A DNA stretch of 16,671 nucleotides from Methylohalomonas sp964522485 (GTDB lineage Bacteria; Pseudomonadota; Gammaproteobacteria; Methylohalomonadales; Methylohalomonadaceae). The stretch spans positions 1-16,671 of the forward strand of contig CAZFUS010000056.1 of assembly GCA_964522485.1 (NCBI GenBank), in the 5' to 3' direction. The notes beneath the pieces were generated by a model. That model worked only from the letters and a program-made list of their open reading frames with translations. It searched no databases and was not told the origin of the DNA. Numbering within the stretch: the stretch's first letter is position 1; each line of letters begins with the position of its first letter. Below are positions 6,489 through 13,265 of this stretch, piece by piece. Both the position numbers and the translations under genes were made by a program.

Positions 6489-8555
6489 ATGAAGCTTTGG
6501 CATCCTGTTGTCATGGGGGCAACCTTCGTTTGCGCGCTGGTGAGTGGCAGATCCGCCATAGCGCAGGATGAACTGGAAGACTACGGCGAAATCACTGTCA
6601 CATCGCCGCGTGTCGAAACACCAATCACCAAGGTGCCCTACGCGGTTGATCTCGTCACTAAAGATGATATTCAACTTGGCACCCAGCAACTGGGACTGGA
6701 TGAATCGCTGACGAAAATTCCCGGTGTGTTTATGCTCAACCGGTACAATTTTGCGCAGGATCTGCGCATTGCCATCCGCGGCTTCGGCGCCCGCGCCGAT
6801 TTTGGTATCCGTGGTATCCGCCTGTTTGCCGACGACATACCCCTGACGCTGCCGGACGGTCAGGGCGGCATCGACAGTATTGATCTGGCATCGGCCGAAC
6901 GCATCGAGGTGATTCGCGGGCCTTCTTCGTCGCTCTATGGCGCCGCTTCCGGTGGTGTAATCAACATCATCACCGAAGAAGGTCCTGAGATTCCATTTGT
7001 CGAAGGCCGGTACACGGGCGGCAGTTACGGATTTCATAAATACAATCTGAAAACCGGCGGCCAGAGGGGCGATCTCAACTATCTGTTTAATATCGGCCGC
7101 TATGAACTCGATGGCTACCGGGATAACAGTCAGACTGAAAGCGTTATCGGTAACGGCAAATTTATCTACGATATTGACGAGACGTCGGATTTTATGACGG
7201 TTATCAACTTCGTCGATTCACCGATAGCGCAGGATGCCGGCGGGTTGACACTTGAGGACGCCCGCGCGGACAGAAAGCAGGCGTCTGCCAACAATCTGCG
7301 TTTTGACGCCGGTGAGGCCATTGATCAGCAGCAGGTCGGGTTTGTGTATCGCAAGGAATTCCGCGAGAAGCATGAACTCCGCCTGCGGAATTACTATGTT
7401 TGGCGCGATTTTCAGCAAAAGTTGCCGATTGGACCCACATTGCCGTTTATCGATGCCGGCGGTGTGGTCGGCTTTGAACGGTTTTACGTTGGCGGTGGTG
7501 CACAGTATACCTACAAGGGTAACAGCAACCGCCTTACGCTGGGTTTTGATGTCGACGAGCAGGATGATGACCGTGTTAACTATGATAATCTGGATGGCGT
7601 GGTCGGCCCACTGACGCTGCAGCAGAATGAGACGGTATCGAGTCTGGGTTTCTATGCCCAGAACGAACAGTTCCTGACGGACCAATGGACACTGACAACC
7701 GGCATTCGTTACGACAGAGTCGAATTTGATGTCACCGATCGGTTTTTGGCTGACGGTGACGATTCGGGTGTCATCGAATTTGACGAGGTTAGTCCGCTCG
7801 TCGGATTGCTATGGTCGCCGCTGCAGGAACTCAATGTATACGCCAATGTTTCCACTGCCTTCGAGACACCTTCAACCACGGAGTTCGGTAATCCGATGGG
7901 CGGCGGTGGCTTCAACCAGGGACTGCAACCGCAGACGGCGACCAACTACGAGATCGGTATCAAGGGTGTCGTGCCACGCTGGTACGGGCTGACCTACAGT
8001 GCGGCGGCATTTTATATCGAAGGTGACGATGAGCTTGTACCGGTAAACATTGATGAAAATGTCTTCACCAATGCAGGCGAAACCCGACGGCGCGGCCTTG
8101 AGTTATCCCTCAGCGTCAATCCAATCGACTATCTGACGGTGTCTTTCGCATATACCTATTCGGATTTCGAGTACCGACGTTTCAGTAACGAAGCCGGTAC
8201 AAGCTTTGCCGGCAACAACATTCCCGGGGTGCCGGAACATTTCGGCTTTTTTGAACTGGCCTATAATCATCCGTCCGGCTATTACGCCATCTGGGACACG
8301 TTGCTGGTAAGCGACTTTTTCGCGGATGATGCCAATATGTTCGGTGCGCACGGCTATGGCGTTTCCAATCTGCGTGCCGGTTACATAAAAACGATGGGTG
8401 ATACTGAAGTGTCACCGTTTATCGGCATCAACAATATTTTCGATAAGGAATACTTTTCAAATGTCCGGGTCAATGCGCCGGGTAATCGTTTCTTTGAACC
8501 GGCACCGGAAATCAATTTCTACGCCGGTATCAGCGTGCGGCATAATTTCCTGTAG
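6489..8555 (+). CDS. pqqU: TonB-dependent outer-membrane receptor, PqqU/YncD-like (PQQ uptake)
   Basis: A 688-residue receptor starting at ATG 6489 behind GGGAGA. The signal peptide ends near AIA at 25 and is followed by a TonB box-like EITVTSP (34-40). The plug domain (about 45-165) contains ESLTKIPGVFMLNRYNFAQD, LRIAIRGFGARADFGIRGIR, LPDGQGGIDSIDLAS, EVIRGPSSSLYG and ASGGVINII; the rest is a 22-strand-type barrel. From memory, the plug blocks and the C-terminal FDKEYFSNVRVNAPGNRFFEP block align closely with E. coli YncD (700 residues), renamed PqqU because it imports pyrroloquinoline quinone. The two pqqA genes that converge on it strengthen a PQQ role, which would be unsupported from receptor homology alone. 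The last residue is Leu instead of the usual aromatic. A candidate sigma-54 promoter lies upstream and a hairpin terminator downstream. Confidence 0.85.
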   Translation: MKLWHPVVMGATFVCALVSGRSAIAQDELEDYGEITVTSPRVETPITKVPYAVDLVTKDDIQLGTQQLGLDESLTKIPGVFMLNRYNFAQDLRIAIRGFGARADFGIRGIRLFADDIPLTLPDGQGGIDSIDLASAERIEVIRGPSSSLYGAASGGVINIITEEGPEIPFVEGRYTGGSYGFHKYNLKTGGQRGDLNYLFNIGRYELDGYRDNSQTESVIGNGKFIYDIDETSDFMTVINFVDSPIAQDAGGLTLEDARADRKQASANNLRFDAGEAIDQQQVGFVYRKEFREKHELRLRNYYVWRDFQQKLPIGPTLPFIDAGGVVGFERFYVGGGAQYTYKGNSNRLTLGFDVDEQDDDRVNYDNLDGVVGPLTLQQNETVSSLGFYAQNEQFLTDQWTLTTGIRYDRVEFDVTDRFLADGDDSGVIEFDEVSPLVGLLWSPLQELNVYANVSTAFETPSTTEFGNPMGGGGFNQGLQPQTATNYEIGIKGVVPRWYGLTYSAAAFYIEGDDELVPVNIDENVFTNAGETRRRGLELSLSVNPIDYLTVSFAYTYSDFEYRRFSNEAGTSFAGNNIPGVPEHFGFFELAYNHPSGYYAIWDTLLVSDFFADDANMFGAHGYGVSNLRAGYIKTMGDTEVSPFIGINNIFDKEYFSNVRVNAPGNRFFEPAPEINFYAGISVRHNFL

Positions 8556-8579
8556 ACAGCACCCGACGCCCCGATAAGC

Positions 8580-8607
8580 AAAGCCCGCCGCGATGGCGGG
8601 CTTTTTT
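8580..8607 (+). terminator. Rho-independent terminator of pqqU
   Basis: AAAGCCCGCC pairs with GGCGGGCTTT across the loop GCGAT, followed by a run of T (8602-8607), 24 bases after the receptor stop codon. Confidence 0.9.
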
Positions 8608-8610
8608 ATG

Positions 8611-8646
8611 ACACATAAAAATAAACCCCGCCAGAGCGGGGTTTAT
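8611..8646 (-). terminator. Rho-independent terminator of the pqqA pair
   Basis: ATAAACCCCGC (8621-8631) pairs with GCGGGGTTTAT (8636-8646) around CAGA, an 11-bp perfect stem. On the minus strand it is followed by TTTTATGTGT. It lies about 21 bases beyond the second pqqA stop, so the pqqA transcript appears to end here without reaching any other pqq gene. Confidence 0.85.
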
Positions 8647-8667
8647 CATTACAACAAATAATATTGA

Positions 8668-8742
8668 TTACTTGTTGTTGATGTACATCGTCACTTCGAA
8701 ACCGAAGCGGATGTCATTGTAAGCGGGAGTTTCCCATTTCAT
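8668..8742 (-). CDS. pqqA: PqqA, PQQ precursor peptide (downstream copy)
   Basis: A 24-codon gene encoding the ribosomal precursor of pyrroloquinoline quinone. It begins MKWETPAYND and carries the diagnostic core GFEVTMY at 14-20. Glu16 and Tyr20 sit in the E-x3-Y spacing whose side chains are joined by the radical-SAM enzyme PqqE to form PQQ; the N-terminus resembles known precursors such as those of Acinetobacter (MQWTKPAF...). It starts at ATG 8742 with AGGAG eight bases upstream. It is the second of two tandem genes 70 bases apart with the same peptide, and it ends 21 bases before a terminator hairpin. No pqqB, C, D or E is in the window, so processing enzymes must be encoded elsewhere. 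Confidence 0.93.
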   Translation of the reverse strand: MKWETPAYNDIRFGFEVTMYINNK

Positions 8743-8812
8743 GACTCAATCTCCTGTTGCATTGCTTGTGTCGTACAACGTTGATATTCAGTTAACAAGT
8801 ATCAGCGATTGA

Positions 8813-8887
8813 TTACTTGTTGTTGATGTACATCGTCACTTCGAAACCGAAGCGGATGTCATTGTAAGCCGGTGTTTCCCATTTCAT
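8813..8887 (-). CDS. pqqA: PqqA, PQQ precursor peptide (promoter-proximal copy)
   Basis: This encodes the same 24-residue PQQ precursor as the copy at 8668-8742; the DNA differs only in two third-codon positions (Thr5 and Pro6). Glu16 and Tyr20 are in place. Start ATG 8887 follows a full AGGAGG (8896-8901) at eight bases, a stronger ribosome site than the second copy has. It is the first gene after the sigma-54 promoter at 8943-8959, with a predicted leader of about 45 bases. Some PQQ producers, especially methylotrophs, are known to carry several pqqA genes; tandem copies separated from pqqBCDE and facing a PqqU-type receptor are less usual. Confidence 0.93.
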   Translation of the reverse strand: MKWETPAYNDIRFGFEVTMYINNK

Positions 8888-8942
8888 ATTCGTATCCTCC
8901 TGAGTTGGATTCATCACGTTCTTCAACTTTTGTTATTAAGGA

Positions 8943-8959
8943 TGCAGGTCTCGTGCCAG
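8943..8959 (-). promoter_or_regulatory. pqqA: Sigma-54 (-24/-12) promoter of the pqqA pair
   Basis: The minus strand reads CTGGCACGAGACCTGCA, matching YTGGCACGRNNNTTGCW at all defined positions but one, with GG and GC exactly ten bases apart. The predicted start is near 8932. Sigma-54 promoters need an ATP-driven enhancer-binding protein, and candidate enhancer sites lie upstream. Confidence 0.8.
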
Positions 8960-8988
8960 ATTGCAGGGGATTAAAAATAATATAATAA

Positions 8989-9001
8989 AATCAATGAATT
9001 A
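8989..9001 (+). promoter_or_regulatory. IHF binding site between pqqA promoter and enhancers
   Basis: AATCAATGAATTA is a perfect match to WATCAANNNNTTR. A strongly A/T-rich tract (8971-8990) precedes it on the same strand, as in strong IHF sites. It lies at about -57 to -69 from the predicted pqqA start, between the promoter and the GGTT-N6-AACC array. Confidence 0.65.
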
Positions 9002-9039
9002 AATATAAAACCCGGGTTAAACACAGACCCGAATCATAC

Positions 9040-9093
9040 GGTTGGTTGCAACCAGTTGGTTACTTACAACCGTCAAAGTGGTTGCTGGCAACC
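9040..9093. promoter_or_regulatory. Array of three GGTT-N6-AACC dyads, probable enhancer of pqqA
   Basis: Three 14-base dyads occur: GGTTGGTTGCAACC (9040-9053), GGTTACTTACAACC (9058-9071) and GGTTGCTGGCAACC (9080-9093). They give the consensus GGTTRCTTRCAACC, with centres 18 and 22 bases apart. They lie about 114, 132 and 154 bases upstream of the predicted pqqA start, the usual distance for sigma-54 activator sites. The same motif was not found upstream of the other two sigma-54 promoters in the window. Confidence 0.65.
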
Positions 9094-9169
9094 ATGTCCG
9101 CCCGAGCGACCACGGCAGTAGCGGCTGCGGTTCCGTCTGGGATTCCGGGGCGGGGTCTGGGGGTGTCAT

Positions 9170-10060
9170 TTAGTACGGCGCAGGGAACACGCTCGCCGCA
9201 TCGAATACCGGGCCGTCGACGCAGACCCGTTTCATGGCCGGCCCGTCCGCAGTCTGGACTTCGACTGTGCAACCGGCGCAGCCGCCCACCGCGCAGGCCA
9301 TGTATTCCTCGAGCGAAAGCTGGCACGGCAGGTCATATTCCCGGGCCAGCGCGGCAACTGCCTTGAGCATGGGCGTTGGTCCGCAGCCGAACACTTCGAC
9401 TTCGGCGTGCTGGCGTTCGATCATCGCTTCCAGCCAGTGCCGGGCCAGGTCGGTGACATAACCCTGATGGCAGCCGGCGAAATCGTGCTGGCTGCACAGA
9501 CGGCAGGAAATGCCCCAGTCTTCCAGCAAGGGCATGCAGGCGATAACCTCGGCCGGCAGGCCGGGAACCAGAATCTGCGACGGCCGCGGCTTGAAGGGAA
9601 ACGGCACTTCCGATCCCAGGATGACCAGCGGCTGAACATCGGGGGCATGATGGCGGATGTATTCGGCCAGGAAGATCATGGGCGGCATGCCGACCCCGCC
9701 GCCGATCAGCAGAGGCCGCCGACGGTAGCCGTCAAGCTTGAATGGCACGCCGATAGGGCCGATCAATTCGATCAGTTCGTTAACCTTGCGCTGTGCCAGC
9801 AGCCGCGTGCCATCGCCATGAGCCTTGTAAAGAATCTCGATCCAGCCGGCTCTGGCGTTGGCCCGCATGATAGACATCGGCCGACGCATCATCAGAGACG
9901 GATGCACCTGCATGTGCACGAATGAGCCTGGCTGTGCTTGAGCGGCAATCATGGGCGCCTGCAGTCGGAGAATATACTGCTCACCGGCAAAGGCTTGATG
10001 CATCAGTATCGGCGCCTGCTCGGGGAAGATGGTGTTGCGCGTCGCGGGATGGGCAGTCAT
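9170..10060 (-). CDS. pyrK: PyrK-like dihydroorotate dehydrogenase electron-transfer subunit
   Basis: A 296-residue flavoprotein of the ferredoxin-reductase type. The FAD-binding barrel (about 15-110) ends its key motif with RRPMSI (59-64), matching RRPISI in PyrK. The NAD domain has LLIGGGVGMPPMIFLAEY (117-134) and FGCGPTPMLKAV (224-235). A C-terminal [2Fe-2S] site has C256, C261, C264 and C280 (C-x4-C-x2-C-x15-C) followed by VDGPVF, the PyrK hallmark. In class 1B enzymes PyrK passes electrons from dihydroorotate oxidation by PyrD to NAD. The gene overlaps pyrC' by four bases (ATGA), which supports a pyrimidine role. No PyrD partner is in the window, so a different redox partner cannot be excluded. 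It is longer than the Bacillus protein (about 256), mainly at the N-terminus. Confidence 0.8.
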   Translation of the reverse strand: MTAHPATRNTIFPEQAPILMHQAFAGEQYILRLQAPMIAAQAQPGSFVHMQVHPSLMMRRPMSIMRANARAGWIEILYKAHGDGTRLLAQRKVNELIELIGPIGVPFKLDGYRRRPLLIGGGVGMPPMIFLAEYIRHHAPDVQPLVILGSEVPFPFKPRPSQILVPGLPAEVIACMPLLEDWGISCRLCSQHDFAGCHQGYVTDLARHWLEAMIERQHAEVEVFGCGPTPMLKAVAALAREYDLPCQLSLEEYMACAVGGCAGCTVEVQTADGPAMKRVCVDGPVFDAASVFPAPY

Positions 10061-11337
10061 GAAGTGTCAGCAGCATAAGTAATATGGCCGTGCCGCAGGG
10101 TATAGCGCACGCGGCCTTTCAGGGCCTGGCCCAGAAACGGCGTATTTTTTCCGGCGCTGATCTGGCTGTCGGCCGTTACCGTCCAGCTGGCCTGGGGATC
10201 GAAGACGCAGACGTCAGCGTACTGCCGTGTCCGCAGAGTGCCGGATGCCAGTCCCAGCAGCTGGGCCGGGTTGCAGGTAACCGTGGCGATCAGATCAGCC
10301 AGTGCCGGACCGCCGCCAGTCGCAAGCGCCAGGGTCAACGGCAGAAATTGCTCCAGCGTGGCGGCACCGGGCTGCGCGGCCATGAATGGCCCCGTCTTGG
10401 CATCCTCGTCGTGCGGCTGGTGATCCGAACAGATCGCGCTCAGGGTACCGTCGGTCACGGCGGTACGCAGGGCGTCTCGATTGGACGCGTCACGCAGTGG
10501 TGGCAACAGGTGGCAATTGGGATCCTGACCCAGCAGATTCTCATCCGTCAGGTGCAGATAGGCGATGCCGGTGTCGGCACTGACGGGCAGGCCGCGGTCG
10601 CGTGCTGCCGTCAGCAGTTCCAGTCCGCGCGCCGTTGTCAGGCGGCAGAAATGCACATGTACACCTGTTTGTTCCGCCAGCAGGAGGGCACGGCTCAGGG
10701 CCACCGTCTCGGCGGTCTCGGGAATACCGGGTACGCCCAGCAGCGTGGCCACCGGGCCTTCGCTGGCAACACCATCGGCGCGCAGCCACGGATCCTCGGC
10801 ATAGTAAAATACCTTGAGATCGCAGCTGGCAGCATACTCCAAGGCGCGGCGCAGCACCTGCGTCGCCGCAATCGGTGCCAGGGCATTGCTGACGCCGATG
10901 CAGCCGGCGGACTTCAGTGCACCCATTTCCGCCAGGGTTTCGCCATCCAGACCCTTGGTAAGCGCGCCGAGAGTATGCACAGTCACCAGTCCCAGTTGGC
11001 GACTGCGGCGCTGGATCATGTCGACCACTGCCGGTGTGTCGATGACCGGAATGGTGTCCGGCGGCACACACAATGTGGTGACGCCGGCCGCCGTCGCCGC
11101 ACGGGTCTCGCTGGCGATCGTGGCTTTGTGTTCGGCGCCGGGTTCCCGTAACCGGGCACAGAGATCGATCAGCCCCGGAATGACGAGACAATCCCTGGCG
11201 TCGACGGTCCGCTCCGGCTGAAAGCCATCGAGGTGGTCAATGGCGGCAATGCGGCCATCGGCGATATACAGATCCGTAATCCGGTCGAGCGCTGCGGCGG
11301 GATCGATTACCCGCCCCCCCTGGATCAAAATTCGCAT
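10057..11337 (-). CDS. pyrC': PyrC', non-catalytic dihydroorotase-like subunit of aspartate transcarbamoylase
   Basis: A 426-residue amidohydrolase-fold protein homologous to type I dihydroorotase but lacking its metal site. The HxH ligands are replaced by C60 and R62 in LIDLCARLREPG, the next His by Y179 in VFYYAED, and the His of the CHVST-type block by R232 in HFCRLTT. Asp305 remains in ICSDHQPH. This is the pattern of Pseudomonas PyrC', which is inactive and forms a dodecamer with PyrB that stabilises aspartate transcarbamoylase. Blocks such as IASETRAATAAGVTTLC, GIPETAETVALSRALLL and KGRVRYTL also recall Pseudomonas PyrC'. It sits directly after pyrB (stop/start share one base, TGATG) and before the PyrK-like gene. 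An active dihydroorotase must be encoded elsewhere. Confidence 0.88.
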   Translation of the reverse strand: MRILIQGGRVIDPAAALDRITDLYIADGRIAAIDHLDGFQPERTVDARDCLVIPGLIDLCARLREPGAEHKATIASETRAATAAGVTTLCVPPDTIPVIDTPAVVDMIQRRSRQLGLVTVHTLGALTKGLDGETLAEMGALKSAGCIGVSNALAPIAATQVLRRALEYAASCDLKVFYYAEDPWLRADGVASEGPVATLLGVPGIPETAETVALSRALLLAEQTGVHVHFCRLTTARGLELLTAARDRGLPVSADTGIAYLHLTDENLLGQDPNCHLLPPLRDASNRDALRTAVTDGTLSAICSDHQPHDEDAKTGPFMAAQPGAATLEQFLPLTLALATGGGPALADLIATVTCNPAQLLGLASGTLRTRQYADVCVFDPQASWTVTADSQISAGKNTPFLGQALKGRVRYTLRHGHITYAADTS

Positions 11338-12323
11338 CAGACCGGTACCTCTGCCGCCGCTTCCGGCTGCCGGCCCATGGTCAGGGCCATCACGGCCATG
11401 CGGACGGCGATGCCGTAGCTGACCTGCTGGAGGATCACCGAATGCGGGCCGTCGGCGATTTGCGAATCGATTTCGACACCACGGTTGATGGGGCCCGGAT
11501 GCATGACAATGACATCCGGCTTGGCCGCCGCCAGCCTTGCCGCAGTCAGACCGTAGCCGCGGAAGTATTCATGTTCACTGGGAATGAAGGCACCACGCAT
11601 GCGCTCGCGCTGCAGGCGCAGCATCATGACCACATCGACATCCCTGAGACCCTGGGCCAGATCATGGAATACCCGCACACCGAGCACCTCCACACCGGCC
11701 GGGATCAGGGTGCGCGGCCCGACGACGCGCAGGTCTTCGACGCCGAGCGTCCTCAGCGCGTGGATTTCAGAACGCGCCACCCGTGAATGCGCGATGTCAC
11801 CGACGATGGCAACCGACAGCTGGGTGAAGTCGGGTTTGTGCTGACGAATAGTGTAAACATCCAGCATGGCCTGGGTCGGATGGGCGTGACTGCCGTCCCC
11901 GGCATTGATGACACTGATATGGGGCGCCACCTGGGTGGCGATGTAGTGTGCGGCGCCGCTTTGCGCGTGACGTACGACAAACATGTCGCAATGCATGGCT
12001 TCGAGCGTGTGCAGTGTGTCGGCCAGCGTTTCGCCTTTCTTGGTGGCCGAGGCATCGACATTGATGTTCAGTACATCGGCTGACAGGCGCTTGGCGGCCA
12101 GCTCAAAGGTCGTACGGGTGCGCGTGCTGGGTTCGAAGAACAGATTGACAATGGTCTTGCCGCGCAGCAGCGGGACTTTCTTGACCGGCCGGTCACCGAC
12201 ACCGGCGAAGGTCTCGGCAGTGTCCAGGATCTGGATCAGCTGATCGCGGCTGAGGCCCTCGGTAGTAAGGAAATGCTTGATGCGACCCTGATTGTCGAGC
12301 TGTATGTGATGAGGGGTCGTCAT
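11337..12323 (-). CDS. pyrB: Aspartate transcarbamoylase catalytic subunit
   Basis: A 328-residue enzyme that joins carbamoyl phosphate to aspartate, the committed step of pyrimidine synthesis, in the cytoplasm. The carbamoyl-phosphate motif FFEPSTRTRTTFE (62-74) and the 80s-loop DASATKKGETL (90-100) are intact. So are VVRHAQSGAAH, INAGDGSHAHPTQAMLD and the aspartate-side MHPGPINRGVEI. About 11 residues of N-terminal extension precede the family core, as in the Pseudomonas enzyme, where that part contacts PyrC' (family knowledge). It overlaps pyrR by four bases and is followed by pyrC' with one shared base. No PyrI regulatory subunit is present, which fits the PyrB-PyrC' class. Confidence 0.97.
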   Translation of the reverse strand: MTTPHHIQLDNQGRIKHFLTTEGLSRDQLIQILDTAETFAGVGDRPVKKVPLLRGKTIVNLFFEPSTRTRTTFELAAKRLSADVLNINVDASATKKGETLADTLHTLEAMHCDMFVVRHAQSGAAHYIATQVAPHISVINAGDGSHAHPTQAMLDVYTIRQHKPDFTQLSVAIVGDIAHSRVARSEIHALRTLGVEDLRVVGPRTLIPAGVEVLGVRVFHDLAQGLRDVDVVMMLRLQRERMRGAFIPSEHEYFRGYGLTAARLAAAKPDVIVMHPGPINRGVEIDSQIADGPHSVILQQVSYGIAVRMAVMALTMGRQPEAAAEVPV

Positions 12324-12829
12324 TCCGCTTGTTTGATGACCAGTGCCAAGGGCTCTGGGCCAGAGAGTTTAACATGTTCGTGAGCACCCAGCGTCAGGCG
12401 ATGACCGACCACGTCGGCCTGGATGGGCAATTCGCGGCCGCTGCGTTCCACCAGCACGGCGAGTGCGACGCTGGCCGGACGGCCGTAATCGAAGATTTCG
12501 TTGAGCGCCGCCCGGATGGTGCGGCCGGTAAACAGCACGTCATCCACCAGTACGATATGCCGGTCCTCGACCTCGAACGGCAGATTCGACGGTTTCACGC
12601 GTGGATGCATGCCGATGCGACTGAAGTCATCCCGGTAGAAAGTAATATTGATTTCGCCCAGTGGTAACTGCAGGTCCAGCGCCTGGTGCAGGCGCTGGCC
12701 GATCCAGACCCCGCCGCTATGAATACCGATGATGGCGGCATCCGAACGATTATGTTCGTCCAGCAATTCCCGCAGGCGCACGGCCATGCTGTCCAGGGTT
12801 TCGTTGATCGATATGGTGCTTTCAGTCAT
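12320..12829 (-). CDS. pyrR: PyrR bifunctional pyrimidine regulator / uracil phosphoribosyltransferase
   Basis: A 169-residue PRTase-fold protein. The PRPP loop HIVLVDDVLFTGRTIRAALN (about 90-110), IGIHSGGVWIGQRLH in the N-terminal half and ITFYRDDFSRIG are characteristic of PyrR. The start chosen is ATG 12829 (MTESTISI); the open frame continues to 12892 but that part lies inside ruvX. It overlaps ruvX by eight bases and pyrB by four. In Bacillus PyrR binds pyr leader RNA; in Pseudomonas it has been linked to pyr gene regulation. No antiterminator/terminator leader is visible before pyrB here, since the genes overlap, so any control must act further upstream or on translation. Confidence 0.93.
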   Translation of the reverse strand: MTESTISINETLDSMAVRLRELLDEHNRSDAAIIGIHSGGVWIGQRLHQALDLQLPLGEINITFYRDDFSRIGMHPRVKPSNLPFEVEDRHIVLVDDVLFTGRTIRAALNEIFDYGRPASVALAVLVERSGRELPIQADVVGHRLTLGAHEHVKLSGPEPLALVIKQAE

Positions 12830-13265
12830 TGCGCTGGTTGTGTATCGGCATTGTGTTCGCTGTGTCGCGTTGATCGTGCAGCCAGGTTTCAAGAATCACC
12901 TGGGCAGCTACTGCGTCGACATCGTAAGTGCTGCGCAGGCGATCGCGGGCGGCGTATGAAGACAGCCGCTCATCCACACCGTAAACCGGTAAATGATACC
13001 GGCCTTCGAGTCTGCGTGCGAAAGCCTTGGCCTTGTCAGTCAGCGGCTGAATTTCATCCTGCATGGTCACGGGAATACCGACCACCAGTGCAGCTGGCCG
13101 CCAGGTTTCGATCAGGTGGGTGATAGCGGCCCAGTCGGGATGCTGCTGCCGGAGTTTGAGCGTGGTCAGCGGACTGGCGGTGGCGGTCAGGGTCTGACCG
13201 ACGGCGACACCGATGCGCTTGTCACCGTAGTCGAAGGCGAGCAGCGTCTGCGACGCCCGGCTCAC
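12822..13265 (-). CDS. ruvX: RuvX/YqgF Holliday-junction resolvase-like nuclease
   Basis: A 147-residue RNase H-fold protein. The metal-binding aspartate D12 lies in LLAFDYGDKRIGVAVG. LVVGIPVTMQDE, VYGVDERLSSYAA and the C-terminal VDAVAAQVILETWL supply the other conserved blocks. The family is implicated in 16S rRNA 5'-end maturation and junction resolution. It starts with GTG at 13265, overlapping the yqgE stop as GTGA. The pair yqgE-ruvX is conserved across many gammaproteobacteria, and with pyrR-pyrB-pyrC' downstream the order follows that described for Pseudomonas. Confidence 0.95.
   Translation of the reverse strand: MSRASQTLLAFDYGDKRIGVAVGQTLTATASPLTTLKLRQQHPDWAAITHLIETWRPAALVVGIPVTMQDEIQPLTDKAKAFARRLEGRYHLPVYGVDERLSSYAARDRLRSTYDVDAVAAQVILETWLHDQRDTANTMPIHNQRND

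Larger units (their letters stand above)
8663..8887 (-). repeat. Tandem duplication carrying the two pqqA genes
   Basis: Segments 8663-8742 and 8808-8887 (80 bases each) are identical except for two bases, both synonymous within the gene. Identity runs from five bases past the stop codon exactly to the ATG; the ribosome-site regions on the other side are different sequences. Confidence 0.9.

Noticed and set aside
9009..9034. Possible terminator after the PyrK-like gene (minus strand CGGGT...ACCCG followed by GGTTTTAT)
   Set aside because: The stem is only five base pairs with a nine-base loop and a poor T-run; it also lies beyond the enhancer array. Read-through from the pyr operon toward pqqA therefore remains possible.
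8555..9170. Remaining PQQ genes (pqqB, C, D, E) near pqqA
   Set aside because: Both strands were read; only the two pqqA genes, terminators and regulatory sites are present.
10084..11151. A 355-codon open frame opposite pyrC'
   Set aside because: Composition is that of an antisense shadow (many Gln/Arg/Gly, no recognisable motifs), and the minus-strand gene is clearly conserved.
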